The translations under genes and the position numbers were made by a program. 64,000 nt of DNA from Tetradesmus obliquus (taxonomy: Eukaryota > Chlorophyta > Chlorophyceae > Sphaeropleales > Scenedesmaceae). The DNA is taken from the NCBI GenBank assembly GCA_030272155.1, contig CP126194.1, forward strand, positions 5,013,501-5,077,500. The letters run 5' to 3'. Of this stretch, positions 26,701-39,905 are shown in pieces. The notes below the pieces were generated by a model. It did no database searches and was not told where the DNA came from. It saw only the letters and a program-made list of their open reading frames with translations. The number at the start of each line of letters is the position of its first letter. Position 1 is the stretch's first letter.

Positions 26701-29700
26701 CGTGGCTGCTGCTGCTGCTGCCGGCTGCTGCGCCGAGCTTGTGGCCCATGCCGAGGCCTGGGTGGGCTGCTGCTGCTGCTGCTGCCAGGGAGCTGTTGCT
26801 GCTGCTGCCGGAGAGGGGCCCAGAGCCCAACCTGTGAGCAGGCAGGTGCAGGCACAGAGTTCCAATTGAGCCATGACAGGATGCTGCAAGCATCATCGCG
26901 CAACAGCGTCACACAACAGCTGCACACTGCCACCAGCGCTGCAAGGGTATTGACACTGGCACACTGTGCAAACGAGTGGCAAGCAGCTGCGGCCAACACA
27001 ATGACATAACACCAAATGCATGCCTCAGCTACTCAAACACAGCAGTCAATCTGGCGTAGCATCGCACATAAATTGCCGGATGTAAACATTTGCTCAGCCT
27101 GCGCAGCCTCACCTCCTGGCACCGCCAGCAGCCCCCGTGCTGTACGTTGCTGCTGTCGCTGCTGCCGCCTCATCCTCCAAGCACGCAAACCTGCTGTAGC
27201 TGAACACATGCGTGGGGTGCAGGAAGGCACCCCCAAGGCCCTGCACGATCAGGTGCTCAGGGTCCAGCAAGCTCTGCTGCACAACACCCCGCTGCTGCTG
27301 CTGCTGCTGCTGCTGGTGGCTGGCGCCGGCACCGTGCGCAGCAGCAGCAACAGTATGGCCGGTCCCTGCAGCTCCTGTCGCCTGCCGCCCTGCAGCAGCA
27401 GCAGCAGCAGCAGCGGCTGCTGCTGCCGGGTGTCCCAGCTCTGCTGAGTGGCCGCGAGAGACAGGCAGCGTGACCTGCAGCCGAGGCAGCGTCCGGCGCG
27501 CCAGCACCACTGGTGATGATGCATCATCTGGCTCTGATGCTCTGCTGCTGCTGCCGTTGGGGTGCCTACCTGCTGCTGCTGCTGGTGGTGCAGGTGCTGG
27601 TGATAGGGGATCTCCCTCATCCACTGACATGTAAGTTGGCAGCGGTGCATTAGACAGGCCGGGGGTGGTGCAGCTGTCAACACCTGATGAGCTGCTGCTA
27701 CTGCTGCTACTGCTGCTACTGCTGCTGAGCCTGCGGTTTAAGGCACCCTCTGACTCGCCCGCTGCAGCTGCAGCTGCCTGATGGCTGCTGCTGCCGGGGC
27801 CCCCGCTGCTGCTGCTGCTGCTGCTGCTGACAACGCCAGCAGGAGCAGCATGCGCAGCAGCGGCGCCTGCAGTGCTCTGGTAGAATGCTGACTTGGCTAG
27901 CATCTCATCTGCTGCTGCCACCTTGTCTGCAGCAGCAGCCATCACACCCTCACCCGCGCCCGCTGCTGCTGCCGCTGCTGCAGCACCTGATGTATCCGCA
28001 ACCTCGCCGCTTCCTGCTGCTGCTGCTGCCGCTGCGCACCCAGCAGCATCCGCTTGCTGCTGCTGCTGCTGCTGCTGCTGGGTCTGGTGTACGTAGCTGT
28101 GCCGCATGTAGAAGTGCAGGTCGCCTGCCAGGTGCACGCGTGCCCTGCCCCGCAGGTGGCCCCGCACGAGCTGCCGCAGGTTGCTGCTGCTGCTACTGGC
28201 CCAGAACCACTCCAGCAGCCAGGTGGGCTCATGTGTGATGATGATCACGTTGTCATGCAGGCCCACGCGGCGCTCCACCACGTTGGCAAAGTACCTGCTT
28301 GGAAAGTGTTTGGGCAGTACAACACAACACAGCTTCAGCACAGGGCATCATACGATGCATGAAGCTAGCTGCGAGCCACTCGGAAGCATGAGCACTGCAG
28401 CAGGTTCTACCAGCATTGTTTGCGCCTGCAGCCTACCCCTCTTCCGCTGTATCTAGTTGCCGCACGACAACACGAGCGCCATCTGCTGCAACAGTCCTAT
28501 GCAATATCAAGTGCTTTGCAGCAGCTGGGGTCGCGGCTGCATCCCCGCCTCACCTGTACTGGCATGTGTCAATGTCGCCCCACAAGGGCAGGCACATCCA
28601 ACCCTGACAACAAGAGCACCATCTGCTGCAAGGGCGCTACAGAAGAAGAAAATCTGGTACCCTTTACATCCCCGCCTCACCTGTACTGGCACATGTCGAT
28701 GTCCCCCACCAGGGCCAGGTCCAGCCCAAACACCCACCAGCCCGCAGGCAGCCGCAGCGCAAAGTAGCTCTTCTCCTGCAGCCAGAACACCAAACAAAGA
28801 GCAAATACATGCAGCACAAGTGAGTTGATATAACAGCAGCATGCAGCAGCTAATGTGCCAGGCTGAGGCCGCAGCTACTGCTGCTGCAGGCATGCAGCGG
28901 CACGTGGCCAGCCACAGTCAGGGAGGTGCAATCTCTCAACTGCAGATGCGACAAAGTTTGAGGTCATCTGCAGGTGGCTGCGCTGTCAGCAGGCCGGCAA
29001 GCAGGCATGCAGCAGAGTGCAGCACAGTGCATCCTCAAGGGCTTGCTGCTCCTGCTGCTCCTGCTGCTGTGGCCTGTGCCGCAATGAACACAAAGCATAT
29101 GCTCACCTGCGGCATGAGCCATCCCCCCAGCCAGCCCTTGTGCATGATCTGCTTGATGAACGTCTCCAGCCCATCAATCCAGTCACTGCGGGTGCGGGGG
29201 CAGTCAGTTGCACGCAGTTCAGCGACAACAATAACCAAAGAGCAGGTGGCAGCAAAGTAGGTCAGAAGAGGCATTGTAGGTGTCCCCTCGCCTGCATCCC
29301 TCAGCCGCACTATGCATGCAAGTATGCACACCACAGCTGTACCGCTTGCAGGGACTTCTGTGAAACCTGTGGCCACTCACTGGTTGCCAGGGATGGCAAA
29401 CACGTTGGGCCCTGGGTAGGCTCGCAGCGCAGCCACACTTGCGTAGCGGCTGGCACGCGGGCTAAGGCCTGCGGGGCAGCCCGCACCGCAGCCTGCCGCC
29501 AGGCCCTCCTGCACGCCGAATGAGGGCGGCAGGTCCGGCTTGTGTACCACCAGGCGGCCTGGAGGGAAGGAGGAGTGCAGGCAGTGCGCAAGAGACAAGG
29601 ATCACCAGGCAGGCAGGATGGCAGGTGGTTGGGGACGCGACGGAAAACAGCGCAGCGGCTTCAAGAAGGGAGGCGATGCAGCAGCAGCGAGGCACAGTTG

Positions 29701-31967
29701 CAGACGCGGGCGCCCATGCTGGAACAACATGCGGGGCGGATATACTCCCAGGCTCAGTAGCGAAGACATGCAGTGCATCAGCACTGCATGCCCGTACCTG
29801 GGTGGTAATGCGGGGGTGGCGGCATGGCCTCCTGAAAAGGCACAAACAGCCTGCTCTCATACGTCTCCCTGCTGGGGTTGGGGTAGGCCAGGTCGCCACC
29901 TATCAGCAGCACGTCGCCACGCGGCAGCTGCAGCGAGCCCTGCTGCTGCTGCTGGCTGCTGCCGCTGCTTGTAATGGCTTCGCTTGCCGGTACTGTGAGG
30001 CTGGGTGCTGCTAGGGCTCGTGCTACTGTGTAGGTAGGGTTGCCGCCGTCTCCTGTGTCTGCTATGAAGTCAAACCACAGCTCCTGCAGGAGGGATGGGG
30101 CAGCAAGGAGGCAGCAGGGGTTGGTTAGGACACTTTTTGATGCTGGAATGCGGCCTGCAGCCTGCACGTTGGTCGCTGCCTCAGATGTTCAATGGTGCAT
30201 GTGTTTGCGCGATCAGCGCATTGCACATGGAGCAGCACCGCCAGTCTGTCTTGCTGTGCAAAACTGCTCATGTAGCCATCCAGCCACGCACCTGCTTGCT
30301 GCTGAAGTGCTCATAGGTGAAGCCGTCCCCTTCAGCCGGCGTGTCATTGAAGCTGTCAGCCATTGAGGCAGCGGTGGCAGCCTAGACAGGCAGCAGCAGC
30401 AGCAGCGGCTCAGCCACACAGCTAGACAGCTATAAAAGCTACACAACTGTGCAGTGCATTTGTCACAGGATCTCATGTTGCAGGCAACACAGCTGTTGAA
30501 GTGCTGCCCCCAGCAACCAACAACACTCGCAGCCCCCAGGCACCACCAGCCAGCCACAACCACCCACCACTAGAACTCATCTCCGCCTCAGCCCAAGCCT
30601 CACCTGCATGGTGCGCATGTCAAACCTGCCCAGGAACAGCTTCAAGCTGATCATCAGGTCAAACATGGTCTTGAACAGGTCAGCAGACGTGCCGCTGTAC
30701 CACGGCACCATGTCCAGAAAAGGGGGGGTTGGGCCCTCCCCGCTAGACCCTGAACCCCGAGCCAAGCCCTTGCCGGCACCACTGCGGGGTTTAGCCGCAA
30801 AACCGCTGAAGCCGCCAAAACCGCCCTCGGTAGGGGAGCTGCCGTCATCATCGGCAGTGCTGGCATTGGTGGTGGCGTCGGAGGTGCGCGGCAGGTTGTT
30901 GCTTGCAGAAGGTAGTGCAGCAAGTGAGGGTTCAAAGCCGCCTTGAGACCTAGTGCCAGCACCTACTGCCTGCTTCAGCAGTGACAGAGGCCCGGCCTTC
31001 GCCCCAGTCTTAGGTGCTGCGCTGCTGCTGCCAGTGCTGCTGTTATTGGCCGCCCCGCCGCCGCTGCTGTTGCCTGCGCCGCCGCCGCTGCTGCTCTTGC
31101 CAATGCGCCGAGCAGCCGCCGCCGCTGCGGCAGCCGCCGCCGCAGGCGAGTCTCCTGCAGCAGCAGCTGCTGTTGCAGCTTCCACAGCAGCAGCAGCAGC
31201 TGGGGAGTCACCCTCTGCCAGCAACTCCTCCAGCTCCATTAGGTGATCTGCTGATCCCTGGTTCTCCCAGCTGGGTGAATACAAGCTCACCACAGACCCA
31301 AAGCCCCCAAACCCTAGCCGCTGCTGCGCCTGCGCAGCAAATGGGCTCGTCAAGTTGGGATCCGAGCCCCTGCCGCTGCCACCTAGCCTGCCACCAGTTC
31401 CTACGCTGTGCAGCGAGCTGCTGCTGTCGCCATCCACAACCGACCCTGCCCCGCGCTGCTGCTGCTGCTGCTGCCGGCCTGTCGAGTCGTGCAGCCCGAC
31501 GCTCTGACGCACCTGCACATCCAAATACTCTTCATCATCTATCCCAGATGCACAGCCCGACTGGATACTACTCAAGCTCTTGCTGCGTGTGTGCTTGATC
31601 GAGCCCCGATGCACCTGCGGCGGCAACTGCTGCTGCTGCTGGTTGTCCATACTAGCCCGCACTCTACTGCTGCCTGCTTTACCACCTGCAAGCCCGCCGG
31701 CGCCGCCAGTCGACGCCCGCTGCTGCCGCCGCCGCTGCTGCTGCTGCTGGCTGCCGCCAAAGCTGCGCCCGATGCCCCTCTGTAAGCTACCCAGCCCTTG
31801 GTGCTGCAGCTGCTGCCAGCTGGGAAAGCCTTTGCTGTCGATGCCCTCTAGTAGTGCTGCTGCCTTGAAGCTGAAGCTGCTGGTGGTCTCTAACAAGTTG
31901 ACCATGGTGCGCTCTACCATGAAGCGAGGGGACCAGGGCTCGGGGGGATCGCCGCGGCCCATCTGCG

Positions 31968-32000
<33 letters not shown>

Positions 32001-33444
32001 GCGGCAGCAGCAGCAGCGTGCAACGCATGGTAAGCGAAAGAGTGCTGTGGGTGTGCAGGACCCCCCTCTGCGAAGTCAAACAGCCGAGCAACTTGGGCCA
32101 ACAGCTGTGACTACCGTAGTAACCAAAGCATGACACGCAGTGCAGTGACCCACAACGGTCCGCTCTGGCACCAATGGCTGCGTTTGCCGCCCTTCAACAT
32201 CAACAGCAACGTTTGCCACAGCAACCTGGCTGCAGTTGCATCCAAGCACGCGCTACCACCAGGCTGCTGCACATGCCCACATGAGCACATGCCCAGCAGC
32301 CTGGCTGCTGCAGCTGCCACCTCTCACCTCCAGGCTCTTGCTGCGCTTGGCACGAATGCTGCGTTTGCCAACGACTTGCACAGCAATCTAGCTGCTGCTG
32401 CTGCTGCTGCTGATTAGCAACAGAACCACAGCAGCTCTGCCCTCACCTCCAAGCTCTTGCTGCGCTTGGCTGCGCCCAGGCCCGACCTGCCGCGCCTGCC
32501 CCCACGTTGCCGCCCACGCTCCTTGCCGCCGCGCTGCCCTTCCCAGCCGCCGATGGAGGCGCAGCGCGCCTGCTGCTGCTGCTCACGTTGCTGCTGGTGG
32601 CGCTGCTGGTGCGCGGCTGCCAGCTGGTGGGCGCCCTGCCTGCACATAGCCAGACGGATATACACAGCAGCGCTGAGCTTCGAGCACGACTCAACAGGCA
32701 TGGCCAACAACAACTGAAGTTGAGCTTCGAGAGCCCTATAGAAAGTGGCAAAGGAGCATCATGCCTGGTGCGTGCCGCGCACTATACAGGCACGCTGGCA
32801 TGCGCGCAAGGGGCAGCCAGCAGCGGCAGAAAGCAGCAGATAGGCGCATACGCACCGCAGGGAGGCGCCTGCAGCTGCGCTGAGTGCTGCCAGCAGCGCC
32901 AGGTCATGGTCTGTCACCACGTCACGCCGCAGCTCTGAGATGTGGTCGGCTGACATCTCATGTGCAGCACAATGGTCCGCAATGATATTGACTGAGGGTA
33001 TATTGTGCGCAGAGTGACACAGGCAGACAGCCAGACAGGCAGGCAGGGGATGAGCAAACAAGTGAAATAGGGAGCTTGGCAAGCGTGCATGCAGGCCACA
33101 CGACAGGAGCAGCATGTAATAGCAAGCGAAGAGAGGAAAACCATGTTACACAGCAGTCAAGCAGGCTGCCATTCACACGCTGCCGCGCAGGACGCCAGGG
33201 TATCTGACTGATGAACAGCGCAACGCCATCGACATGGGGAACGGCAGCAGCAGCAGCAGGGCACTCAAGTACAGCATGAAAAGCATGCAAGAGCAGCATC
33301 AGGCGCTCACTTATGTACAGCGCGATGAGTGTGCACCACATGGTGAACACGGGGCTGATGACTGTGCCGTGCTCCTCAGGGGCACCACCAGGCAGCGACC
33401 CCACCAGGCTGGCCAGGCTGCTGCTGGTATTCACGAGTGACGGC

Positions 33445-33485
<41 letters not shown>

Positions 33486-33622
33486 GGCATTGCCGTGCGG
33501 CAGTGGCACCAGCAGCTCAGTTGCCGACGTGTTGCCGCCGCCGCTGCTGCTGCTCATGCCGATCGCAGTGCTAGCTACAGACGGCGCAGCTGCAACCGCG
33601 CTGCTGCAGCTGCCAGTCACAT

Positions 33623-33653
<31 letters not shown>

Positions 33654-35982
33654 GTCTGGCAGCGGTGACACCGAGCTGTTGCGCTCCGCGTACAGCATCC
33701 AGCGCGAAAACTTCGGGTACTCTGTTGTCGGAATCGGCGCTAGGTAGCGCATGCACACAGCATCTTGCAGGAAGCCTGCTGAGCCTCCCGCCAGTGGCCC
33801 TGTGCTGCCCACGCTGCCGTTGCCGCAGAGCTGGAAGTAGGTGGAGCATGCTGCTGCCAGCGTGATGCTGTTGAGGATGATGCAGCTCCACACAGCCTGG
33901 CGGGTGGCACCTGTGACAGCACATTTTGAGCACCACAAACACAATAATAGCACACAACAATGAATTTGATCAGCACACAACAATGAATTTGATCAGCACA
34001 CAACAATGAATCTGAATGGTTGGCCGTCATGTCGAAAATGATGCAGCTCCACACAGCGTGGCGGGTGGCACCTGTAAACAGCAAATTTCGAGCACCACGA
34101 ACACCAAGATTGACAACAAACTATCACAACACTATGCAACTGTATGGTTGGCCAGCATGTTGAGGATGATGCAGCTCCACACAGCCGGCTGGTGGTGCCT
34201 GCACGTTACATGGCAGCGACCCAAAAATGTGACACACCAAGTACATATTCAAACATCTGCCTTGTGTATGGACTCTGAGGCACCAGCAGCAGTGCAGGCA
34301 ACACAACCCTCCAGCTGTTCGCGCGGCACCGCAGCACACACAAATCACACACTCATGTCTTCAGCATGGCAGCAACATCACATACTGTGGTGCCTGCTCC
34401 TCCTCCTGCTGCTGCTGCTGCTGCTGCTGCTGTGTGCGGCCGCACCTGGCGCTGGCGCGAGCAGCTTGGCGTGTATGGCCAGCAGCTGCAGGCCATGCAG
34501 CAGCCCCAGCACCAGCAGGCTGCTTGCTGCGATGCTCAGCGCCAGTGACACGTCAGCCTTCATGTCTATGCCCAGCGTTTGGAAGGACGGCAGGTGGCAG
34601 AACAGCGCCGAGCACAGCCACACGATGTACAGCGAGTAGAAGTTGACGTAGCCCCTGAGGCAGCAGCAGCAGCAGCAGTGACAGAAGCAACAGACGCAGA
34701 CGCAGTGACGAACACAGTAGGGGTCTGTTGCACGGCCAGTTCTTTGATAGGCATTACTGCAGGACAGCAAAGTGTGCTGGCAGCTGCACGCCACATCATC
34801 ATTGTAACAAACGCAGCTGCAGATATGATGCTGATGCATGCTGTGATCTCTGTGTCCTGCAGTGCTGCACCCAAAATCCTGGACGCCCAGCAGCTAGCTG
34901 AAGGCAATACTGAGCATGCGGGAGCAGCATGCGCCAGCTGTCGCCCACCACGCACCTGTGAGCCGAGCCCAAGCCCTTGCGCACGAAGGGCCGCATGTAC
35001 AGGTACGCAAAGCAGCATAGCGCGCCTGCAGGAGCAACACAACCATGCAGTCAGGCCACAGGCCACCGGCGACCACTACTGCTGCTGATGTTGATGCTGT
35101 TACTGGTGCAGATAGCCCAGAGTGTTCAGTCGCTTTGAATGTCGCAGACGCACGTAATTTTGCTGCTGCATCTGCTGCTGCGCAGGTGCAGATGCCAGCT
35201 CACCATACAGGTAGAACCATTTCTTGCTGAAGTGATACTTGTCCACAAAGCCCTGCAGGCAGACCATGCGAAATGACAGCGAACAGTCAGCACAATCAGC
35301 AACCACAGCATGGCTGTCCAGGTATGCAGGAGGCGCGATGTTGAATTGGGGTGACATGAGCTGCGCCGCCGGTGCTGTTGCCTGGCCAGGCAAAGATGCC
35401 AGCTTAGTGTCACTGCTGTAGTGTGCCCATGCAGGCAACTGGTTGGGCTGTGACATTGCAAATAACAAAACCACTCGAGTGTAAACAATACGTCCCCACA
35501 GCTGGCTGTGCTGCTACTCCTGCCTCTCCTGCTGCTGCAGCTGAGCTGTGGAAATTCTTTCGCCACTTGTGTGCCCAGCACATGCATAGCTGCATGCATG
35601 CAGGTTGGCTAGGCTACAGCGGATGCATGGTATTGTCCAGGAGCAGCTGCTGCTCAGCATCACATTGTTGAACTTTGATTGCTGCATGAGCTGCCATGCT
35701 ACTGCCAGATTCCTTGCCCTCTGCCCAGATTCCTTACTGCTGGTGGGGACTTGCTGCTGCATGTTTGGTGCAATCCGAATACCAGCTGGTGAACAAAGCA
35801 GCCAGATTTGAACATTACATTCATATTTCAATAATAGATGTCAGCAGCATTACCTGTGCAGATGATGACCACAGATACACCAGCCCAAACGCTCCTGCAA
35901 GGTACACCCCCAGCTGTGTATGCTGGAAGGATATCTGATCCTCCATCCTCGCACGGGAGGGCGCCGTCCCGCCCTCCCTCAT
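23790..35982 (-). CDS. Large polytopic calcineurin-like metallophosphoesterase
   Basis: Homologue of the plant membrane metallophosphoesterases typified by Arabidopsis At4g11800/At4g23000, of unknown substrate. Exons: 35982-35854, 35252-35204, 35025-34956, 34654-34446, 33910-33311, 32991-32856, 32639-32447, 31962-30604, 30381-30292, 30083-29798, 29558-29381, 29185-29107, 28775-28681, 28294-27113, 26831-26325, 26060-25443, 25170-25063, 24486-23790: 2194 aa, about twice the plant length. N-terminal membrane helices (residues 20-360) include LPSFQTLGIDMKADVSLAL. Metal-site motifs: ADTGDGGN (near 953), IGGDLAYPNP (1007), PGNHDW (1099), ITHEPTW (1179), GDLHFYMRHS (1216). C-terminal helices follow, with FDVIGGAIYF, LELGVEVCIK, HFPDPMGLR, FHVHYDEAFSALRIANFK and LRVVDYL. 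The extra length is low-complexity Ser/Gly/Ala/Gln in exons 5, 7, 8, 14 and 15. An alternative start is Met13 (35946). Exons 6 and 7 are the least certain. Confidence 0.9.
24770..24975 (-). repeat. Copies of phosphoesterase exon 17 end and donor
   Basis: The exon end GGCCTCAGAGCCATGGCACA plus CAG and its GT donor (true edge 25063) recur ending at 24919 and 24800 (spacings 144 and 119). The first copy keeps GTGGGC and contains an extra internal partial repeat; the second has GC in place of GT. Confidence 0.8.
28554..28600 (-). repeat. Copy of phosphoesterase exon 13 end and donor
   Basis: GACATTGACACATGCCAGTA plus CAG and GTGAGGCGGGGATG repeats the exon 13 edge (true edge 28681) at 36 of 40 bases, 127 bp into the intron. 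Frame and donor are intact. Confidence 0.85.
32328..32360 (-). repeat. Copy of phosphoesterase exon 7 end and donor
   Basis: GCCAAGCGCAGCAAGAGCCT plus GGAG and GTGAGA repeats the exon 7 edge (true edge 32447) 119 bp into the intron, with one mismatch in the coding part. Confidence 0.85.
33948..34016 (+). repeat. 23-bp tandem repeat, 3 copies
   Basis: AGCACACAACAATGAATTTG plus ATC starts at about 33948, 33972 and 33995, inside intron 4 of the phosphoesterase gene, between the true exon 5 and its first upstream copy. Confidence 0.9.
34025..34198 (-). repeat. Two copies of phosphoesterase exon 5 start
   Basis: GTGCCACCCGCCACGCTGTG and on begins at 34071 after TTTACAG, and GCACCACCAGCCGGCTGTGT and on begins at 34198 after CGTGCAG. 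The true exon starts at 33910 after GTCACAG. Spacings are 161 and 127. Both copies keep the acceptor AG and read on through GAGCTGCATCATYYTC. Confidence 0.85.
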
Positions 35983-36944
35983 GACTGGTGGCTTGCTGCT
36001 GGCCCAATCACGAACTAGGAGAGTCGGTTGTCTGAACTGCAACGGCACTCTCTGCTGTGGCGCATCATAGCTGAGGAGGCATCACACCGCCTGCACACAG
36101 TCGCACTGGTTTTAAAATTGTATTCCAAGAATAATGTGATGCACAGAAATCAGGAGAGCCACGCGCAATCTGGGACACAGCCCTACAGCGTCCTCGTCAG
36201 ATTGTCTCGACAGCCTCTGATCGTGCTGGAAGTCTTGATCTGCCAACAGCCGAACCAATAGGCTTCTGCTGCAGGGATTGGTACGCTGACGCAGCTTCGC
36301 TGGCAGAATCTGTGGTGATGACAAAATGACAGACCGTGTGGCGTTACTGGGGTCCACGCGTGAAGTTTTTAGGTGCTTGCAGCCACAGGCAGCGGTTAAG
36401 GCGTTGTAGAATTTTGTGCTGATCATGACACACTGCCGTCTTGCCGACAGATCAAGTCAAAGAGCCTGGTCAAGCACCCCAACCCTAGTCATGTGATTAG
36501 GGCACTGAAACAGAAATGCGGCAGGCACTGTACTGTACTGTCAGGCTCTTTACATGAATAGCTGCAGGAGCCTTCCAGTACATCCACAACTTATGCAGCA
36601 CCTGTCCAAGAACCCTCACGCAGCTTGCAGTCGCACAAGTGCAACTCAAACCTGCTGTGACAGGCCCTAGTGCGAGCATAATACCATGCACCAGCCCATA
36701 GCACTGCAGTGCATGGAAGCAAACATGCAGCAGACTTCCTCTGATGCACTTGCATACGCTGCAACAAAACAAACACTTTGCTGCCTGAGCAGGGTGCGCA
36801 CCATCTTGGGCCAGGATCCGACTAACACACACCAGCAGGCCGTCAGAAGCCACACAGATCAACATTGCTCGAGTATACACGCTGTTCATACATCTGACAA
36901 TACAGAAATTCCCATAATATCAACAGGATGACAGGCCCCAGCCC
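35983..36944. other. Intergenic, phosphoesterase 5' / SLC35F6 3'
   Basis: The promoter of the phosphoesterase gene and the 3' flank of the transporter gene. No gene recognised. Confidence 0.45.
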
Positions 36945-39790
36945 TCACTGCGTGGGTGGCGGCCGGCTGCCTCTGCCGCCTGGTGGTTGCTGTGGACGCG
37001 GCACATTGCCAAAGGGAGCGCTGCGCGCCAGCCCGCCAGCTGAACTGCTGCGCCGCATGCCACCTGATGCGCCATCACCAGCTGCACCAGCCGCGCCCGC
37101 TGCTGCTGCTGCGCTTGCTGCTGCTGCTGCTCCTGCTGCGGGCACCCGCAAGCTCGCGGACAGCCCGCCCTGCTGCTGCTGCTGCTGCTGCTGTGGTGCC
37201 AGCGGCGAGAGGCGCCCCGCAGCAGCCCTGCTGCTGTTGGGTGTGCCAAACCCTATCACAACCCTACCCCGCTCCCCTGCCTGCACAGGACTATGCCCTG
37301 CCAACCCTACACCAGCAGCACCACCACCAACACCGCCACCTCCACCACCCAAACTGCCATCTCCACGGCCTAGGCTTGCAGCCAGCAGGCCGCCTCCTGC
37401 AGATGAGGTGTAACTGCCAATGTCACTTTCGCCGCCAGACTCCTCATCATCACCACCACCCAGGCCGCCCCCAACAGCCGCCAGAGACTGCGGGGACAGC
37501 GCGTGAATGCCCAGCCGCATGCTGCGGGCCATAGTATACACCCAGCTGCCACTACCACCTGTCGATTGTGCCGCATCATACACACGCTCGTGCGCAGGCG
37601 CAGGCCGCCGCAGCGGCATGGGGGCACCAGCTCTGCGGCCCGAGGGAGGTGCTGCTGCTGCTGCTGCTGCTGCGCTGCTGCTGCCGGCTGCGGGTGACAG
37701 CAGCGGTGCTGACAGCTCGGGGCCGTCTGCTGCGCCGCTCATAGCGGCTGGCGCGCTCTGGCGGCTGCGACGGCGCGGCGGCGCCTGCTGCTCGTGCTCC
37801 GTCACCAGTGTGAAGCCTGCATGCATGCGAGTCAGCCAGATAGTTCAGCAGGATGTCAGCTCAAGACAGCACGCAACTCGTTATGTGCATGTGGCACTCC
37901 GCCAGTGCTGCCGCAGCAGGCTGCAAACCTGCTCTGCCTCACCATCGCGTAAAGAACCAGCCACACCTCTCAGCTGCCTAGTTCTGTCCAACAGGTTCTT
38001 CAGCCAAACCACCCTCCTGTCAGCAACTGGCAGCAGCTGCTGGTGCTGATGTGGCGTGCCGCGCCCCTCACCTGGCAGGCAGCTCTTGAGGATCTCATTG
38101 TAGAGGCTGGTGCCACTGAGCAGCACCACAAAGCCAACCACCTGCAGCGCGTGGAAGTGCTCCCAGCCCGCGTGCAGCGCGTACAGCCAGATGAACAGCG
38201 TGCGGCACGCGTCAATGGTGGCGCGCGCAGCGCCGCTCAGCGACTTGGTCACTGCGGATTGATTTCCAGGGCAGGCAGAGCAGAGCAGGGCAGCAGCAGC
38301 AGCTGCGTAGGCATAGCAGAACTTCAGGCTCCTGGGGCAGCTTTGAGCGTTCATACACTGGGCGCGGCAGCAAATCAAGGCTCCAATAGCGGAGACTGTT
38401 TTGGGCAGCTGCACGATCCATGCTGGCAGCAGCAGCACTGTCATGCGCGCACCTGACACCCCGAAGAAATTGAAGAAGGCAATGGACAGGATGCTGCTGT
38501 ACACAGCCAGGCCCAGGCTGCTGTCGCTCAAGATGGAGCGCACTGCCGCCACTGCATCGTCCAGCGGCATGCCACTTTTATCCTTGACCAGGGTGGTCAC
38601 TGGCAGCACAAAGGCGCACAGCAGCAGGCCCCAGCAGCCCTCCAGGCCCACCGCCAGCAGCGCAGGCACCTGCAAATGTACATGTCATGAAAGATATGAA
38701 ACATATGAAAATGTTGATTGAGGTGATGGTGCTGCAGCTGCGCTGCGAGTGATAGTGCGGCGGCCTGACCATGCTGCGCAGATACATGTGAGATGATCAT
38801 GGTGCAGATGGGTGTCAAGGCTGATCATAGATACTACAAACTTCACACCGCCCCACCTTGTACTTCACCAGGAACTTCTCCTCCATGATGAACTGCAGCG
38901 CCGTGAACATCTGCGCCGCCACCACCAGCATGTCGCCAAACAGCGGCGCAGACGCCACGTCAGCGCCGCCCCCCTCCCCCAGCCCCAGCACACCAGCCAG
39001 CCCACCACCCAGCCCACCAGCCAGCCAGCCGCCACCTGGCACACCACCACCAGCAGCTGCTGCACCGCCTGGCAGGCCTCCTACTGCTGCTGCTGCTGCT
39101 GCATCTGCCTGGCCCCAGCCCAGCAGCCCCCTGCTTGCAACCCTGCTGATGCCAGCACTGTAATGCAAGCTGCTGCCAGCAGCGCCACCCCAAGCCAGTG
39201 CTGCACTCGCAGTGCCATTTGCAAATGCACCTGCTGCACCTAGCCCCCCTGCAGCTGGGCCGGCCAGTAGTGTGTTGTTCTGTGCTCCTGGTGCATCCTG
39301 GTATATGACTGATGACGCCCCAACTAGTGCTGCTCCAGCAGTAATGAGCACCATGCCCAGCCAGTTGTGTATGAAGAGCTGCCGCCGCAGGATGAGGATG
39401 GTGAAGGTGCCGGCAAACAGCACCAGCGTGCCGCGCAGCATCTGGTAGGTGGACGCGTAGCTGCAGGCAGGGGAAGACACAGCAAGTCACAATTTTTAAT
39501 TCGCAGCAAGCTTTGAGACACGTGAGGTGAGGCGCGGCGTTACAAGTTGGCTGCCACAAGCGATTGCTGACCTCCCTCAACATGCGAGCTCACACGGCAA
39601 CACAAACTGATGACGCGCTTTCATTGCGACTGCTGCTGTTTGTCTCTGCCGCTGCTGCTGCTGCCAAAGCCCTGGCAGCAGCAGCAGCGCACTCACGTGA
39701 AGATATGCAACACGTTCATGACCGTTGCTGGTGATGCCGATGGTGCAATGCACTCAAATTGTGAATAGCCCTGCGTTCGTGCGCGTGGTA

Positions 39791-39822
<32 letters not shown>

Positions 39823-39826
39823 GTAA

Positions 39827-39905
<79 letters not shown>

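Noticed and set aside
31014..32110. Plus-strand open frames opposite phosphoesterase exon 8
   Set aside because: Antisense of a CAG-rich exon gives Leu/Cys/Ala frames; no family match.
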